This document shows, piece after piece, positions 26,665 through 35,702 of a stretch of DNA of 64,000 nucleotides; the first letter of the stretch is position 1, and every line of letters begins with the position of its first letter. This DNA comes from Desulfoluna spongiiphila (GTDB lineage Bacteria > Desulfobacterota > Desulfobacteria > Desulfobacterales > Desulfolunaceae): positions 169,097-233,096 of the forward strand of contig NZ_FMUX01000011.1 in assembly GCF_900101345.1 (NCBI RefSeq), read 5' to 3'. The translations under genes and the position numbers were made by a program. Under the pieces are notes generated by a model. The model made no database searches. It was not told the DNA's origin and saw only the letters and a program-made list of their open reading frames with translations.

Positions 26665-26967
26665 ATGCTCAAACACATTGTGATGCTCAAGCTCAAAGAG
26701 GAAGCCAAAGGGGCCAGCGCCGCAGAAAACGCCGAAAAGCTTAAAACCATGCTCGACGCCCTGGTGGGCAGGATCGATGAGATCCGGGCCTTTGAAGTGG
26801 GCGTCAACATCTTCTCCGGAAGCCAGACCGCCCACCTCTGCCTCTACTCCGAATTCGACGATGAAGAGGCCCTCAACCGCTACGCCAACCACCCCGAACA
26901 CCAGCGGGTCGTGGCCTTCATCCAGCAGGTGATGAGCGAGCGCCGGGTGGTGGATTACCACGTCTGA
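26665..26967 (+). CDS. Dabb (stress-responsive A/B barrel) protein
   Basis: 100 residues: MLKHIVMLKLKEEAKG start, central VGRIDEIRAFEVGVN, C-terminal LCLYSEFDDEEALNRYANHP and VVAFIQQVMSERRVVDY. This is the standard dimeric alpha/beta-barrel Dabb fold; members are poorly understood and some act on small carbonyl or polyketide substrates. AGGAGG lies 4 bases ahead of the ATG, which rules out an upstream in-frame start at 26539. A single gene between two non-coding regions. Confidence 0.85.
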   Translation: MLKHIVMLKLKEEAKGASAAENAEKLKTMLDALVGRIDEIRAFEVGVNIFSGSQTAHLCLYSEFDDEEALNRYANHPEHQRVVAFIQQVMSERRVVDYHV

Positions 26968-27021
26968 TCCCTCCCCCTTCTTCCTGACACACCGGGGCTC
27001 AAAGGAAAAAAGCCAAACGAT

Positions 27022-27183
27022 ACCTCCGGCGGCCAGGGGATGATCCCCTGGGCCCCAGAATGTGAATCATCTCGCCCCTCGTTCCTCGGGGCGAGATGAT
27101 TCACGAAGGATTCCGTAAACCCCAGGAAAAACCTGTTTAGCAACCTTTTTAAAAGGTTGGCCCCCGGCAGGGCCGCCGGAGGC
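27022..27183 (+). repeat. Composite element, B half plus C half
   Basis: ACCTCCGGCGGC, CCAGGGGATGATCCCCTGG hairpin, GTGAATCATCTCGCCCC... GGGGCGAGATGATTCAC long hairpin, then the C half AACCTTTTTAAAAGGTTGG and GCCGCCGGAGGC. The inner hairpin has exactly compensated base changes relative to other copies (CATCTCGCCCC pairs with GGGGCGAGATG). Confidence 0.88.
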
Positions 27184-27320
27184 TTTTCCGGTGGCATGCC
27201 CTGCGCCCCACCCGTTGATTCCCTTTTTTTTCAGCTTTTGCTGCGCACGCAAAACCCCCGCCCCCCAAGGGTCACCAGAGAATTATCCCATCATTTTGTT
27301 GCAGTGCAACATTTTTATTC

Positions 27321-27348
27321 TTGACATGATTTCTGGTTGCATTACATT
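27321..27348 (+). promoter_or_regulatory. Sigma-70-like promoter of the phasin-like gene
   Basis: TTGACA (27321-27326), 16-base spacer, TACATT (27343-27348). It lies 88 bases ahead of the ATG in an AT-rich stretch unlike the GC-rich surroundings. Confidence 0.5.
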
Positions 27349-27435
27349 GTTTATCGAAACAATACAAAGACGTTACCGATCACACATACCCCAAGTTATC
27401 CATCCCTAATCCATCCATTATAACGGAGGTGCAGC

Positions 27436-27705
27436 ATGAGCGAAGCCACCAGTTTTATCCGGAAGGCTTATGAATTCAACAAAAACGGTTTTGAAAATGC
27501 CTACAATGCCATGGGGTCCTTCCAGGAGCAGGCGGAAGAGGTCACCCTCCGCCTCATCGGCGACAACCCCCTGTTCCCCGAGCCCGCCAAAAAGATCGTA
27601 AAAAGCGGTTTTGATGCCTGCAAGCAGGGCCGCGAGTCCTTCAAGGGCCAGGTCACCAAAAGCCAGAAGGCCTTCGAGGACCTGCTCACCACGGCCAACC
27701 TCTGA
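27436..27705 (+). CDS. Small helical protein, phasin-like
   Basis: 89 residues, entirely amphipathic helices (FIRKAYEFNKNGFENAYNAM, FKGQVTKSQKAFEDLL), without signal peptide or membrane segment. Composition and the repeated Phe/Lys/Gln heptads resemble phasin-family granule-coat proteins, but the match is by pattern only. AACGGAGGTGCAGC gives a good ribosome binding site, with its own promoter and terminator, so a monocistronic gene, possibly well expressed. No polyester synthase gene is in the window. Function not assigned. Confidence 0.7.
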   Translation: MSEATSFIRKAYEFNKNGFENAYNAMGSFQEQAEEVTLRLIGDNPLFPEPAKKIVKSGFDACKQGRESFKGQVTKSQKAFEDLLTTANL

Positions 27706-27745
27706 TGCGTTGATCCTTTTTTAGCCGGCCCTTTTCCGCCCAAAC

Positions 27746-27788
27746 AAAAAAAGCCGCCTTCCCGGAATTCGGGAGGGCGGCTTTTTTT
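27746..27788. terminator. Bidirectional intrinsic terminator
   Basis: AAAGCCGCCTTCCCG (27750-27764) pairs with CGGGAGGGCGGCTTT (27770-27784, one T-G pair), with A-run before and T-run after. It is shared by the phasin-like gene (+) and nifJ (-). Confidence 0.9.
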
Positions 27789-27835
27789 TATTCAAAGCGC
27801 ATCGGATGATGCGCTTTTTTTACGCGGTGTTCGTC

Positions 27836-30800
27836 TTACTTGGCGTCCATGTCGCGATCGGCGAGGTGCTTGTACATCTCGTACTTTTTGACCATGTCCT
27901 CTTCGATCTTGGCGCGAAGGGTCTTGGACTCTTCGGGGAAGCTCTTTTCCAGAGCGGCGTAACGGTTCTCACCGCCCAGGAACTCCTGGATGGTGCCGTT
28001 GGGCGCCTTGGACTCGAGGATGAAGGGGTTCTTGCCCTCTTCCGCAAGGAGGGGGTTGAACCTGTAGAGGGGCCAGTAGCCACACTCAACAGCCAGCTTG
28101 GACTCTTCCTGGGTTTTGCCCATGCCTTTTTTGATGCCGTGGTTGATGCACGGAGCATACGCGATCACCAGTGAGGGACCGGGGTAGGCTTCGGCTTCCA
28201 GCAGGGCTTTGAGGGTCTGCTGCTTGTTGGCACCCATGGAGATGTAGGCCACATAGACGTAGCCGTAGCTCATGGCGATGGCGCCGAGGTCTTTTTTGGA
28301 GACCTTCTTGCCGGAAGCGGCAAACTTGGCGATGGAACCGGTGGGGGTGGCCTTGGAGCACTGACCGCCGGTGTTGGAGTAGACTTCGGTATCCATCACG
28401 AAGATGTTGATGTCTTCCCCGGAAGCCAGGACGTGATCCACGCCGCCGAATCCGATGTCGTATGCCCAGCCGTCCCCACCGAAGACCCAGAAGGACTTCT
28501 TGGTGAAGAGGTCGGCCTGTGCCGCGATCTCGTCGATCAGTTCGTTTTCGAGGGGCTCGACAACGAGGAGGGCTTCCATGGTCTGGCCGGCTCGCTTGGA
28601 ACCTTCGGCATCGTCCATGTTCTCTACCCACTCGCCCATGGCGGCCTTGAGCTCTTCGGAGATCTCAAGTTCCATGGCGGCAACGATCTGGTTCTTCAGG
28701 GCGTTGCGGCGATGGGTAATGGCCACCTGCTTGCCGTAACCAAACTCTGCAGCGTCCTCAAAGAGGGAGTTGCCCCAGGTGGGACCGAAACCGTCTTTGT
28801 TGACACAGTAGGGTGAAGAGGGAGCCGAAGCAGCCCAGATGGAGGAGCACCCGGTGGCGTTGGCCACAAACATGCGGTCCCCGAAGAGCTGGGTGATGAG
28901 CTTGACGTAGGGTGTCTCGCCACAACCGGCGCACGCACCGGAGAACTCGAGGAGGGGTTTCTGGAGCTGGCTGCCCTTGACGCTGGTCTTGGGCATGACC
29001 TCATCCTTGAACTCAATGGTCTCGGAGAACTCGTGGTTGGGCACCTCAACGGCGGTCTGGGTCGCCAGGGGCTTCATGACCAGGGCAGGCGTCTTGGCAG
29101 GGCAGATATCGGCGCAGTTGCCGCAACCCAGACAGTCCAGGGTGTTGACCTGGATACGGAACTTGAACTTCTCTTTGAGTTCCTTGCCCATGGCAGGCAG
29201 GGTGGTGAACCCTTCGGGAGCGCCTTCCAGCTCTTCATCCGTGGCCAGAACAGGCAGGATGGAGGCGTGGGGGCAAACAAAGGAGCACTGGTTGCACTGG
29301 ATGCAGTTTTCAGCGATCCACTCGGGAACCTCGATGGCCACGCCGCGTTTTTCGTACTGGCTGGTGGCAACGGGGAAGATGCCGTCGGGCTCGAAGGCGC
29401 TGACGGGCAGGGTGTCCCCTTTCTGGGCCAGGATGGGCTTCATCACCTCGGTGACGAACTCGGGCAGGTCGGCCTGGGCGGGCTTCTCAAGCTCGGCTTC
29501 GGCCCATGCTTCGGGAACAGCCACTTCCACGAGCTTGTCCATGGCCTGATCCACGGCTTCGATGTTCATGTTGACGATCTTGTCGCCCTTCTTGCCGTAG
29601 GTCTTTTTGATGTCGTCCTTGAGGTAGGCGATGGCCTCATCAATGGGAAGCACGTTGGCCAGCTTGAAGAAGGCAGTCTGCATGACCATGTTGATGCGGT
29701 TGCGCAGGCCCACTTCACCGGCAATCTTCACCGCGTCGATGGTGTAGAATTTGATCTTCTTGGTAGCCAGGGTGCGCTTCATGCTGCCGGGGAGACGGGC
29801 GTCCATCTCATCGGCGCTCCAGGAGGAGTTGAGCACAAAGGTGCCGCCTTCTTTGATCCCTTCCAGCACATCGTACTGGTTCACATAGGCAGGCACGTGG
29901 CAGCCCACGTAATCGGGGGCAGTGACCAGGTAGGTGGAGCGGATGGGCGTGTCACCGAAACGCAGGTGAGACACGGTGATACCGCCGGACTTCTTGGAGT
30001 CGTAGGAGAAGTAACCCTGGGCGAACTTCTCGGTGTTGTCACCGATGATCTTGATGGCACTCTTGTTGGCGCCGACGGTGCCGTCGGAACCAAGGCCCCA
30101 GAACTTGGTCTGGACTGTGCCTTCGGCATCGGGGTGAATCTCGTCCACCACGTCAAGGGAGGTGTAGGAGACGTCGTCCTTGATGCCCACGGTGAAGTGG
30201 TTCTTGGGAGAGGTGGCCTTCATGTTGTCGTAGACGGCCTTCACCATGGAGGGGGTGAACTCCTTGGAACCGAGGCCGTAACGACCGGCGGTGATCTGGG
30301 GAGTCAGGACGTTGCTCTCCATGAAAGCGGTGCAGACGTCGAGGTAGAGGGGATCGCCGATGGCGCCGCGCTCTTTGGTACGGTCCAGAACGGTGATGCG
30401 GTCGCAGGTAGCGGGCAGCACGTTGAGGAAGGCTTCCACAACAAAGGGACGGTAGAGGCGGACCTTGATCAGGCCGATGCGCTCGCCCTGTGCCGTGAGG
30501 TGCTCGATGGTCTCTTCGATGGTCTCGCAGGAGGAGCCCATGGCCACGATGACGCGCTCGGCTTCGGGGTGACCCACGTAGTCGAAGGGACGGTACCTGC
30601 GGCCGGTGGCCTCGTACACCTTGTCCATGTAATCGGTGACGATGGAGGGGATGGCATCGTAGTAGAGGTTGGCGGCTTCGCAACCCTGGAAGTAGATGTC
30701 TGGGTTCTGGGCGGTACCGCGGATCTCGGGGTGCTCGGGGTTCATGGCGTTGGCCTTGAACTCACGTACGGAGTCCATGTCCACCATCTCTTTGATGGCG

Positions 30801-31375
30801 TCGTACTCCAGCACGTCGATCTTCTGGATCTCGTGGGAGGTACGGAAGCCGTCGAAGAAGTGGAGGAAGGGCACGCGGCCTTCGATGGTGGCCAGGTGGG
30901 CTACCAGGGCCATGTCGTGGGCTTCCTGAACAGAGTTGGAGCAGAGCATGGCAAACCCGGTCTGACGGGTGGCCATAACGTCCTGGTGATCGCCGAAGAT
31001 GGAGAGGGCGTGTGCGGCGAGGGCACGGGCCGTAACATGGAAAACGCAGGGGAGAAGCTCACCGGCGATCTTGTACATGTTGGGGATCATCAGCAGGAGG
31101 CCCTGGGATGCGGTGAAGGTGCTGGTCAGCGCACCGGCTGCAATGGCACCGTGAACCGCACCGGCCGCACCGGCTTCGGACTGCATCTCTTTGATGGTGA
31201 GGGTCTCACCGAATGCGTTCTTTTTACCGCCGGCAGCCCACACATCGGCGTTCTCGCCGATGGGAGTAGAGGGGGTGATCGGATAGATGGCCGCCACGTC
31301 GCTCAGGGCATAGGCCACATGGGCCGCTGCCGTGTTACCGTCAATCGTCTTTTTAAACTGTTTCGTCTGATTCAC
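27836..31375 (-). CDS. nifJ: Pyruvate:ferredoxin (flavodoxin) oxidoreductase
   Basis: 1179 residues, single-chain PFOR joining the four ancestral subunits: converts pyruvate and CoA to acetyl-CoA, CO2 and reduced ferredoxin. Domain I begins IYPITPSTPIGENADVW with SFQ-like TFTASQGLLLMIPNM; the 2[4Fe-4S] ferredoxin insert has CIQCNQCSFVCP near residue 690 and CLGCGNCADICP near 745; the TPP domain has CAGCGETPYVKLITQLFGDR near 813, GGDGWAYDIGFGGVDH and NTEVYSNTGGQ-like DTEVYSNTGGQCS. GTG start with GGGAG 8 bases upstream. A -24/-12-like element lies 380 bases upstream. It links lactate-derived pyruvate to acetyl-CoA; no pta or ackA is nearby. Confidence 0.96.
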   Translation of the reverse strand: MNQTKQFKKTIDGNTAAAHVAYALSDVAAIYPITPSTPIGENADVWAAGGKKNAFGETLTIKEMQSEAGAAGAVHGAIAAGALTSTFTASQGLLLMIPNMYKIAGELLPCVFHVTARALAAHALSIFGDHQDVMATRQTGFAMLCSNSVQEAHDMALVAHLATIEGRVPFLHFFDGFRTSHEIQKIDVLEYDAIKEMVDMDSVREFKANAMNPEHPEIRGTAQNPDIYFQGCEAANLYYDAIPSIVTDYMDKVYEATGRRYRPFDYVGHPEAERVIVAMGSSCETIEETIEHLTAQGERIGLIKVRLYRPFVVEAFLNVLPATCDRITVLDRTKERGAIGDPLYLDVCTAFMESNVLTPQITAGRYGLGSKEFTPSMVKAVYDNMKATSPKNHFTVGIKDDVSYTSLDVVDEIHPDAEGTVQTKFWGLGSDGTVGANKSAIKIIGDNTEKFAQGYFSYDSKKSGGITVSHLRFGDTPIRSTYLVTAPDYVGCHVPAYVNQYDVLEGIKEGGTFVLNSSWSADEMDARLPGSMKRTLATKKIKFYTIDAVKIAGEVGLRNRINMVMQTAFFKLANVLPIDEAIAYLKDDIKKTYGKKGDKIVNMNIEAVDQAMDKLVEVAVPEAWAEAELEKPAQADLPEFVTEVMKPILAQKGDTLPVSAFEPDGIFPVATSQYEKRGVAIEVPEWIAENCIQCNQCSFVCPHASILPVLATDEELEGAPEGFTTLPAMGKELKEKFKFRIQVNTLDCLGCGNCADICPAKTPALVMKPLATQTAVEVPNHEFSETIEFKDEVMPKTSVKGSQLQKPLLEFSGACAGCGETPYVKLITQLFGDRMFVANATGCSSIWAASAPSSPYCVNKDGFGPTWGNSLFEDAAEFGYGKQVAITHRRNALKNQIVAAMELEISEELKAAMGEWVENMDDAEGSKRAGQTMEALLVVEPLENELIDEIAAQADLFTKKSFWVFGGDGWAYDIGFGGVDHVLASGEDINIFVMDTEVYSNTGGQCSKATPTGSIAKFAASGKKVSKKDLGAIAMSYGYVYVAYISMGANKQQTLKALLEAEAYPGPSLVIAYAPCINHGIKKGMGKTQEESKLAVECGYWPLYRFNPLLAEEGKNPFILESKAPNGTIQEFLGGENRYAALEKSFPEESKTLRAKIEEDMVKKYEMYKHLADRDMDAK

Positions 31376-31753
31376 AAGAAGACTCCCTTGTCTTTGTTTG
31401 TTCTCATGCCGCAGCCCTGGCTGGTGCGGTCCGCCGGCTGCACCGCCCCAAACGGGACGGACGGATGCACTTCTTCATTATTTAAACCCCGCTTGTGTTG
31501 ACGCAAACGAAGTGTGTTGCCTGTATCGGTGCCGTTGGGTGCCGGAAAAAACACGGAAGGCCCGCCTCCGACAGCCCGGGTCAGATCGATGAAAGCTGCT
31601 TAAAAACAGCCTGTTGGTCACTATGTGCGTTATGAGAAGTCGAAAACCACCCCCGCGAAGTGGAATTTTTCATATAAGGAAAGAAGGTGAAAAATGTTCT
31701 GGTGTTTTGGCATTACAACCCGCAGGGGCGGTTTTCGACAACCCGGGAAACAT

Positions 31754-31768
31754 ACAAAAGTCGTGCCA
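31754..31768 (-). promoter_or_regulatory. Sigma-54-like promoter for nifJ
   Basis: Read on the - strand: TGGCACGACTTTTGT followed by AT; TGGCACG is an exact -24 element and TTGT is one base off the -12 TTGC. Position is about 380 bases upstream of nifJ. The best of three similar sites in the window. Confidence 0.5.
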
Positions 31769-31891
31769 CAATTTCAAGCAAACAAAGCTTACCTGCTGGG
31801 ATCCCGTGATCAAACAGAATGTGACCGGAAAAAACGACGCAAAAAAAAGGCTATTTCAAGAGGAGGTTAGCGTCAGGAGAGGGGGAATCTT

Positions 31892-32074
31892 GTGGCTGAA
31901 ACCAAAGGAAAATCATTTTTGACAAAACCCGTTTTTACAGCCCCGAGGTACGGGTTGGTGGCCCCGGGGACTGTTACCCGCGATAAACAGCCGTCCGCTG
32001 CGTATCCCGTGGTGAGCACCATGGACGCCATGACCGAAACCCATACATCCTGTGAACGACGACGCATGGAATGA
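31892..32074 (+). CDS. Possible small protein, unsupported by homology
   Basis: 60 codons from GTG with GGAGAGGGGG 5 bases upstream, which is a good ribosome binding site. The product starts MAETKGKSFLTKPVFTAPRY and ends CERRRME; no domain, signal peptide or membrane segment is recognised. It is divergent from nifJ and ends well before the lut terminator. It could equally be a chance frame or a remnant of a larger gene. Confidence 0.25.
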   Translation: MAETKGKSFLTKPVFTAPRYGLVAPGTVTRDKQPSAAYPVVSTMDAMTETHTSCERRRME

Positions 32075-32305
32075 TCCACGTTACCTGCCGGAAGGGGCTC
32101 TTCGGGCGGCGCGGCGCCCTTGAAACGACACGGAAGCCCGTGCGAAACGATCGCCCTGTATAACCAGGATGTTATTCATGCATCCCATCTTTTTAACATC
32201 TTTGATTGCCGGGGAAAAGTCCGATTTTCCGAACTTGCCGTATGGAAAAAAGGAGGACCACCCTCCATCTGCCCGCGGCCCATCCGGGCCCCCATGCAGG
32301 TGGAT

Positions 32306-32374
32306 AAAAAAAACCCGCCCCGGTGACACCATATTCCTGTGGGAGGGGGCTATGGACGTCAACACCGGGGCGGG
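32306..32374 (-). terminator. Intrinsic terminator of the lut operon
   Basis: On the - strand CCCGCCCCGGTG (from 32374) pairs with CACCGGGGCGGG (to 32314), with a 37-base loop that can fold further, followed by TTTTTTTTATCC. It lies 83 bases past the lutAB stop. Confidence 0.8.
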
Positions 32375-32456
32375 CGAAGTCAGAGAACAGACTGAAGGAA
32401 CCGGATTGAAGGGGTCCCACTGACAAGCAGGCTGACAACCCAATACGCTGCATTCC

Positions 32457-34613
32457 CTATTTTTTTTCTTCCAGCAGCACCTCGGCCATGTGCTTGACGG
32501 TGACATTCATGCCCCGGGCCTTGATGCCGCCCTTGAGTTGCAGGACGCACCCCGGGCAGTCGGTGACCAGGGTGGAGGCATGGGTGGCCTCCACGTTGTC
32601 CAGCTTGTGGGACAGCATGTTCTTGGAGATCATGGGAAAGTCCACAGAAAAGGAGCCGGAAAAACCGCAGCAGACCTGGCTCTCGTCGCACTCCTTATAA
32701 TCAACGCCCGCTTTCTCCAGAAGGGCCATGGGGGCTTCCGTGACATCCAGGCCACGGACCAGGTGGCAGGGGTAATGATAGGTCACCTTGCGCCCCAGGT
32801 TCATAAAGTCCTCGGCCTTTACCTTGACCACATCGTTCATAAAGGAGCTGAAATCGATGAGCTTGTCGGCCATGGCCTGTGCCTCGGCGGGGACGGCCCC
32901 CTCTTTAGTCAGGAGCTTGGGAAAATTCTCCTTGATGTGGGAACCGCAGGAGGCGCAGAGGGTCACGATGTAATCGTAGTTGCCCGCTTTAAAGGCCTTC
33001 ACGTTCTGGGCGGCGATCTCCTTTGCCGTGTCCATCTGGGCCATCATCATGGTGGGCAGGCCGCAGCAGGTCTGATCCATGGGATACTCCACGGAGATGT
33101 TGTAGGCTTCGCAGAGCCTGGCAAAGGCCTTTCCGTGCTCGGGATAGATGAAATCCCCGGCGCAGCCGCCGAACAGGGCCACCTTGAGGATGGGCTTGGT
33201 CACCTTGGGCTTGACCTTTTTCCAGTCGTCCCGAAGGGAGCGCTCGGCAATGGCCGGAAGACGCCGGAAATTGTGATCCCCCATGAGGAGGGTGGGCAAA
33301 TGGCGGATGTACGGCCCGTCTGTGGCCGGCCCCTGCATCTTGGAGGCGGTCTTCAAGGCGGCGTGGAACAGCCGACGGTTTTTCAGGAGCATGGAGGTCA
33401 TGCGGGTTTTAAACGGCTTTTTGCCGTCCTCATCCTGAATTTTGGCGTACACGTTCTTAATAAGGTAGGGCAGATCGATCTTGGACGGGCAGACGCTCTT
33501 GCAGGACTGGCAGTTGAGACAGCACTTCACGATCTCCCGGGCCTTCTCCTTTCCGTGGAAAAAGGGCGTGAGGATCAGACCGATGGCTCCGATGTAGACG
33601 TGACCGAAGGTGTGCCCCCCCACCATGCGGTAGATGGGGCAGACGTTGGCGCAGGCCCCGCACCGGATGCACCGGAGGGCCTCGGCAAAAATGGGATCCT
33701 TGGCCAGCTCCAGGCGGCCGTTGTCCAGGAACACGATGTGCTGGACCTTCCGGCCCTCGGGGCCCGTGGCGCACTCGTTGGTGCCCTTGATCCAGGTCAC
33801 GTAGGAGGTAAGGGCCTGGCCCGTGGCGTTTCGGGGGAGGATCTTTAAAATTTTCATGGCAGAGGCCATGTCCGGCACCAGCTTGTCAAATCCCATGAGG
33901 GCCACATGGACCCTGGGCAGGGTGGTGGTGAGGCGGGCGTTGCCTTCGTTGGTCACCAGACCAATGGCCCCGGAGTTGGCGATGGCAAAGTTGCCCCCGG
34001 AGATCCCCATGTCCGCGCCGATGAACTTGGGCCGCAGCTCTTTTCGGGCCACCTTCACCAGCCCTTCGATGTCCTCGGGATCCTGTTTCCTGGCCGTCAC
34101 GCCGGAGAAGAGCTCCCCCACCTGATAGCGGGAGAGGTGGATGGCGGGCATCACCATGTGGGACGGCCCTTCGTGGCGCATCTGGATGATCCACTCCCCG
34201 AGGTCGGTCTCCACCACCTCGTAGCCGTCCTTTTCCAGGTGATCGTTTAAGAAGGTCTCCTCGGCGGTCATGGACTTGGACTTGACGATGCTCTTGACGT
34301 TGTTCTCTTTGGCGATCTCGGCGATGATCCGGTTGGCCTCTTCGGCGTCCCGGGCCACATGGATCACGGTGCCTGCGGCCTCGGCGTTTTTCTTGAAGGC
34401 GTCAAAGAGCTCGGACAGATGGGGAATGCCCTCGTCCTTCATGCAGGCCACGTCGTTTCGCAGCCCATCTAAGTCAAGGTCCGAAAAGGCGTTGGCGCGG
34501 GACTGACGGTAGGCCACGGAGAAATTGTTGAGGGTCTTGCGCATGAAGTCCTTTTCCAAAGACTCCTTGATCTGCTTTTTAAAGGCTTTATCGGTTTCAG
34601 GGGTATGGATCAT
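32457..34613 (-). CDS. L-lactate utilisation protein, LutB-LutA fusion
   Basis: 718 residues. The N-terminal LUD domain (to about residue 300; GISGGNFAIANSGAIGLVTNEGNARL) and two [4Fe-4S] motifs, CIRCGACANVCP near 313 and CCLNCQSCKSVCP near 364, correspond to LutB/LldF. The C-terminal 250 residues hold two CCG domains (FGGCAGDFIYPEHGK...TCCGLP, YPCHLVRG...VCCGFSGSF), corresponding to LutA/LldE. In Bacillus these are separate proteins needed with LutC for L-lactate oxidation; here they are one chain, as in several sulfate reducers. The start overlaps the lutC stop as ATGA. No flavin domain is present, so the catalytic partner or cofactor is as unclear as for other LutABC systems. Confidence 0.9.
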   Translation of the reverse strand: MIHTPETDKAFKKQIKESLEKDFMRKTLNNFSVAYRQSRANAFSDLDLDGLRNDVACMKDEGIPHLSELFDAFKKNAEAAGTVIHVARDAEEANRIIAEIAKENNVKSIVKSKSMTAEETFLNDHLEKDGYEVVETDLGEWIIQMRHEGPSHMVMPAIHLSRYQVGELFSGVTARKQDPEDIEGLVKVARKELRPKFIGADMGISGGNFAIANSGAIGLVTNEGNARLTTTLPRVHVALMGFDKLVPDMASAMKILKILPRNATGQALTSYVTWIKGTNECATGPEGRKVQHIVFLDNGRLELAKDPIFAEALRCIRCGACANVCPIYRMVGGHTFGHVYIGAIGLILTPFFHGKEKAREIVKCCLNCQSCKSVCPSKIDLPYLIKNVYAKIQDEDGKKPFKTRMTSMLLKNRRLFHAALKTASKMQGPATDGPYIRHLPTLLMGDHNFRRLPAIAERSLRDDWKKVKPKVTKPILKVALFGGCAGDFIYPEHGKAFARLCEAYNISVEYPMDQTCCGLPTMMMAQMDTAKEIAAQNVKAFKAGNYDYIVTLCASCGSHIKENFPKLLTKEGAVPAEAQAMADKLIDFSSFMNDVVKVKAEDFMNLGRKVTYHYPCHLVRGLDVTEAPMALLEKAGVDYKECDESQVCCGFSGSFSVDFPMISKNMLSHKLDNVEATHASTLVTDCPGCVLQLKGGIKARGMNVTVKHMAEVLLEEKK

Positions 34614-35176
34614 TTCTCACCTCCGTCGACATGGTCTGCCAGCAAAATGTGGAGTCTTTCAGGTCCGTGCACCCCGATGGTGAGGATCCTCTCGATGTCC
34701 GCCGTGCGGCTGGGACCGGTGATAAAGGCCACGTACCCCGCGCCTTTTTCAAAATGCTCGCTCATATACCCTTCCAGGGCGTCCATGTTCGGGACCACGT
34801 TGCCTGTGGGAAGCACCGCCACATGGGTTTCGCTGAGCATGGTGGCCAGACGAAGCTCCTCGGAATCGGAGTTGAGCACCAGGGTGCCGGTGTCGGCGAT
34901 GCCCCGGTCCGCCCAGGTAAAGGCTGTGTGAATGCCGGTCATGTGGGCCCTTAAGGGAGACTCCAGAAGGATGATCCCTTTGTCGGCACACGCCGTGGCC
35001 AGGGCTTTTCTGGCCGCATCGTCCATGCCGGGTGCCGCCATGGTGGTGCCTCCCTCCTCGGCCGTCAGATTCACCGCGTAGGAAATCGCCTCTTCAAGGG
35101 ATCCTGCCGACGTCACAACCGCCGCCACCTTTTCCGCCCCCGCTTTCATGGTTTGAAGAATATCGCCCTGACTCAC
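34610..35176 (-). CDS. lutC: L-lactate utilisation protein LutC
   Basis: 188-residue LUD-domain protein (LutC/YkgG/LldG). Motifs include the ADRGIADTGTLVLNSDSEELRL core and the C-terminal GPSRTADIERILTIGVHGP, which closely match the family (GPSxTADIxxxLVxGxHGP). GTG start at 35176 is chosen because AAGGAGGG lies just upstream; a GTG 27 bases earlier would include that site. It is the first gene of the two-gene lut operon. The upstream region has a TTGACA promoter overlapped by a GntR-type operator. Confidence 0.88.
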   Translation of the reverse strand: MSQGDILQTMKAGAEKVAAVVTSAGSLEEAISYAVNLTAEEGGTTMAAPGMDDAARKALATACADKGIILLESPLRAHMTGIHTAFTWADRGIADTGTLVLNSDSEELRLATMLSETHVAVLPTGNVVPNMDALEGYMSEHFEKGAGYVAFITGPSRTADIERILTIGVHGPERLHILLADHVDGGEK

Positions 35177-35495
35177 ATTGCCCTCCTTGCTTCTCAATGG
35201 CACCGCCTCGTGTTGGCCGTGAACCGCAACACCTCAAAAGGTGCCGCCCTCGGCCGCGGGCAGGTGCCCATGGTCATTACCACCCTGGAAAGGACCCGGC
35301 TCCGGCAGGGATAACACCCATAGGCAGGTGATGCACGAAGCCGCCTTCTAAACGACGTTCGTTTCCAGGGCATCATCATTGATGGCATGGCAACTTCCCA
35401 GCCCCCCCGGGGGGACCAACCACCCGGAATGCATTTCAAAAAAAAAGGGGTGTTTGCAGCCTCTCGGCGGCCTGGGCTTGCCAACGAATCGTCAT
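35177..35495. other. lutC leader region, nothing recognised
   Basis: About 320 bases between the lutC start and the operator pair. If the promoter at 35522-35551 is right, this is a long 5' leader. There are some GC hairpins (for example CCCCCCCGGGGGG near 35403) but no riboswitch family I recognise. Confidence 0.4.
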
Positions 35496-35506
35496 TGGTT
35501 CTACCA
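35496..35506. promoter_or_regulatory. GntR/FadR-type operator 1
   Basis: TGGTTCTACCA, matching TGGT-N3-ACCA, typical of FadR-subfamily GntR repressors. It is 16 bases centre to centre from operator 2, just downstream of the lut promoter. Confidence 0.7.
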
Positions 35507-35511
35507 TAAAT

Positions 35512-35522
35512 TGGTAGTACCA
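35512..35522. promoter_or_regulatory. GntR/FadR-type operator 2
   Basis: TGGTAGTACCA at the heart of a 15-base palindrome ATTGGTAGTACCAAT. It abuts the -10 hexamer of the lut promoter, a position suited to repression. Confidence 0.75.
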
Positions 35523-35551
35523 ATATGAGCCACTATACACCCCCCTGTCAA
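35522..35551 (-). promoter_or_regulatory. Sigma-70-like promoter of lutC-lutAB
   Basis: On the - strand TTGACA (35551-35546), 18-base spacer, CATATT (35527-35522). The -10 touches operator 2. Confidence 0.5.
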
Positions 35552-35702
35552 GAACATTTCGAGAACGTTCATAAAATACAACCCCATACCCTTGAAATAC
35601 GGCCCTCTTTTGCTTTGCTTCCCGGCCGTGGATTTGCTAAAACCAGAAATGAAAAGGGATCAGCCTTGCTGTTTTTGCCTTGCTGCAGCTAAGATTCAAA
35701 CA

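Larger units (their letters stand above)
31376..32456. other. 1.1-kb control region between lutAB end and nifJ start
   Basis: Holds the sigma-54-like element for nifJ (31754), a weak small open frame (31892) and the lut terminator (32314). No other gene features are seen. The nifJ leader downstream of the putative promoter would be about 370 bases. Confidence 0.5.

Noticed and set aside
29033..31501. 822-codon open frame on the + strand over nifJ
   Set aside because: It is antisense to an unambiguous PFOR gene; it arises from high GC at third codon positions, has Gly/His/Val-rich composition and no domain.
31614..31922. 102-codon open frame upstream of nifJ
   Set aside because: No ribosome binding site, no recognisable domain, and it overlaps the likely control region.
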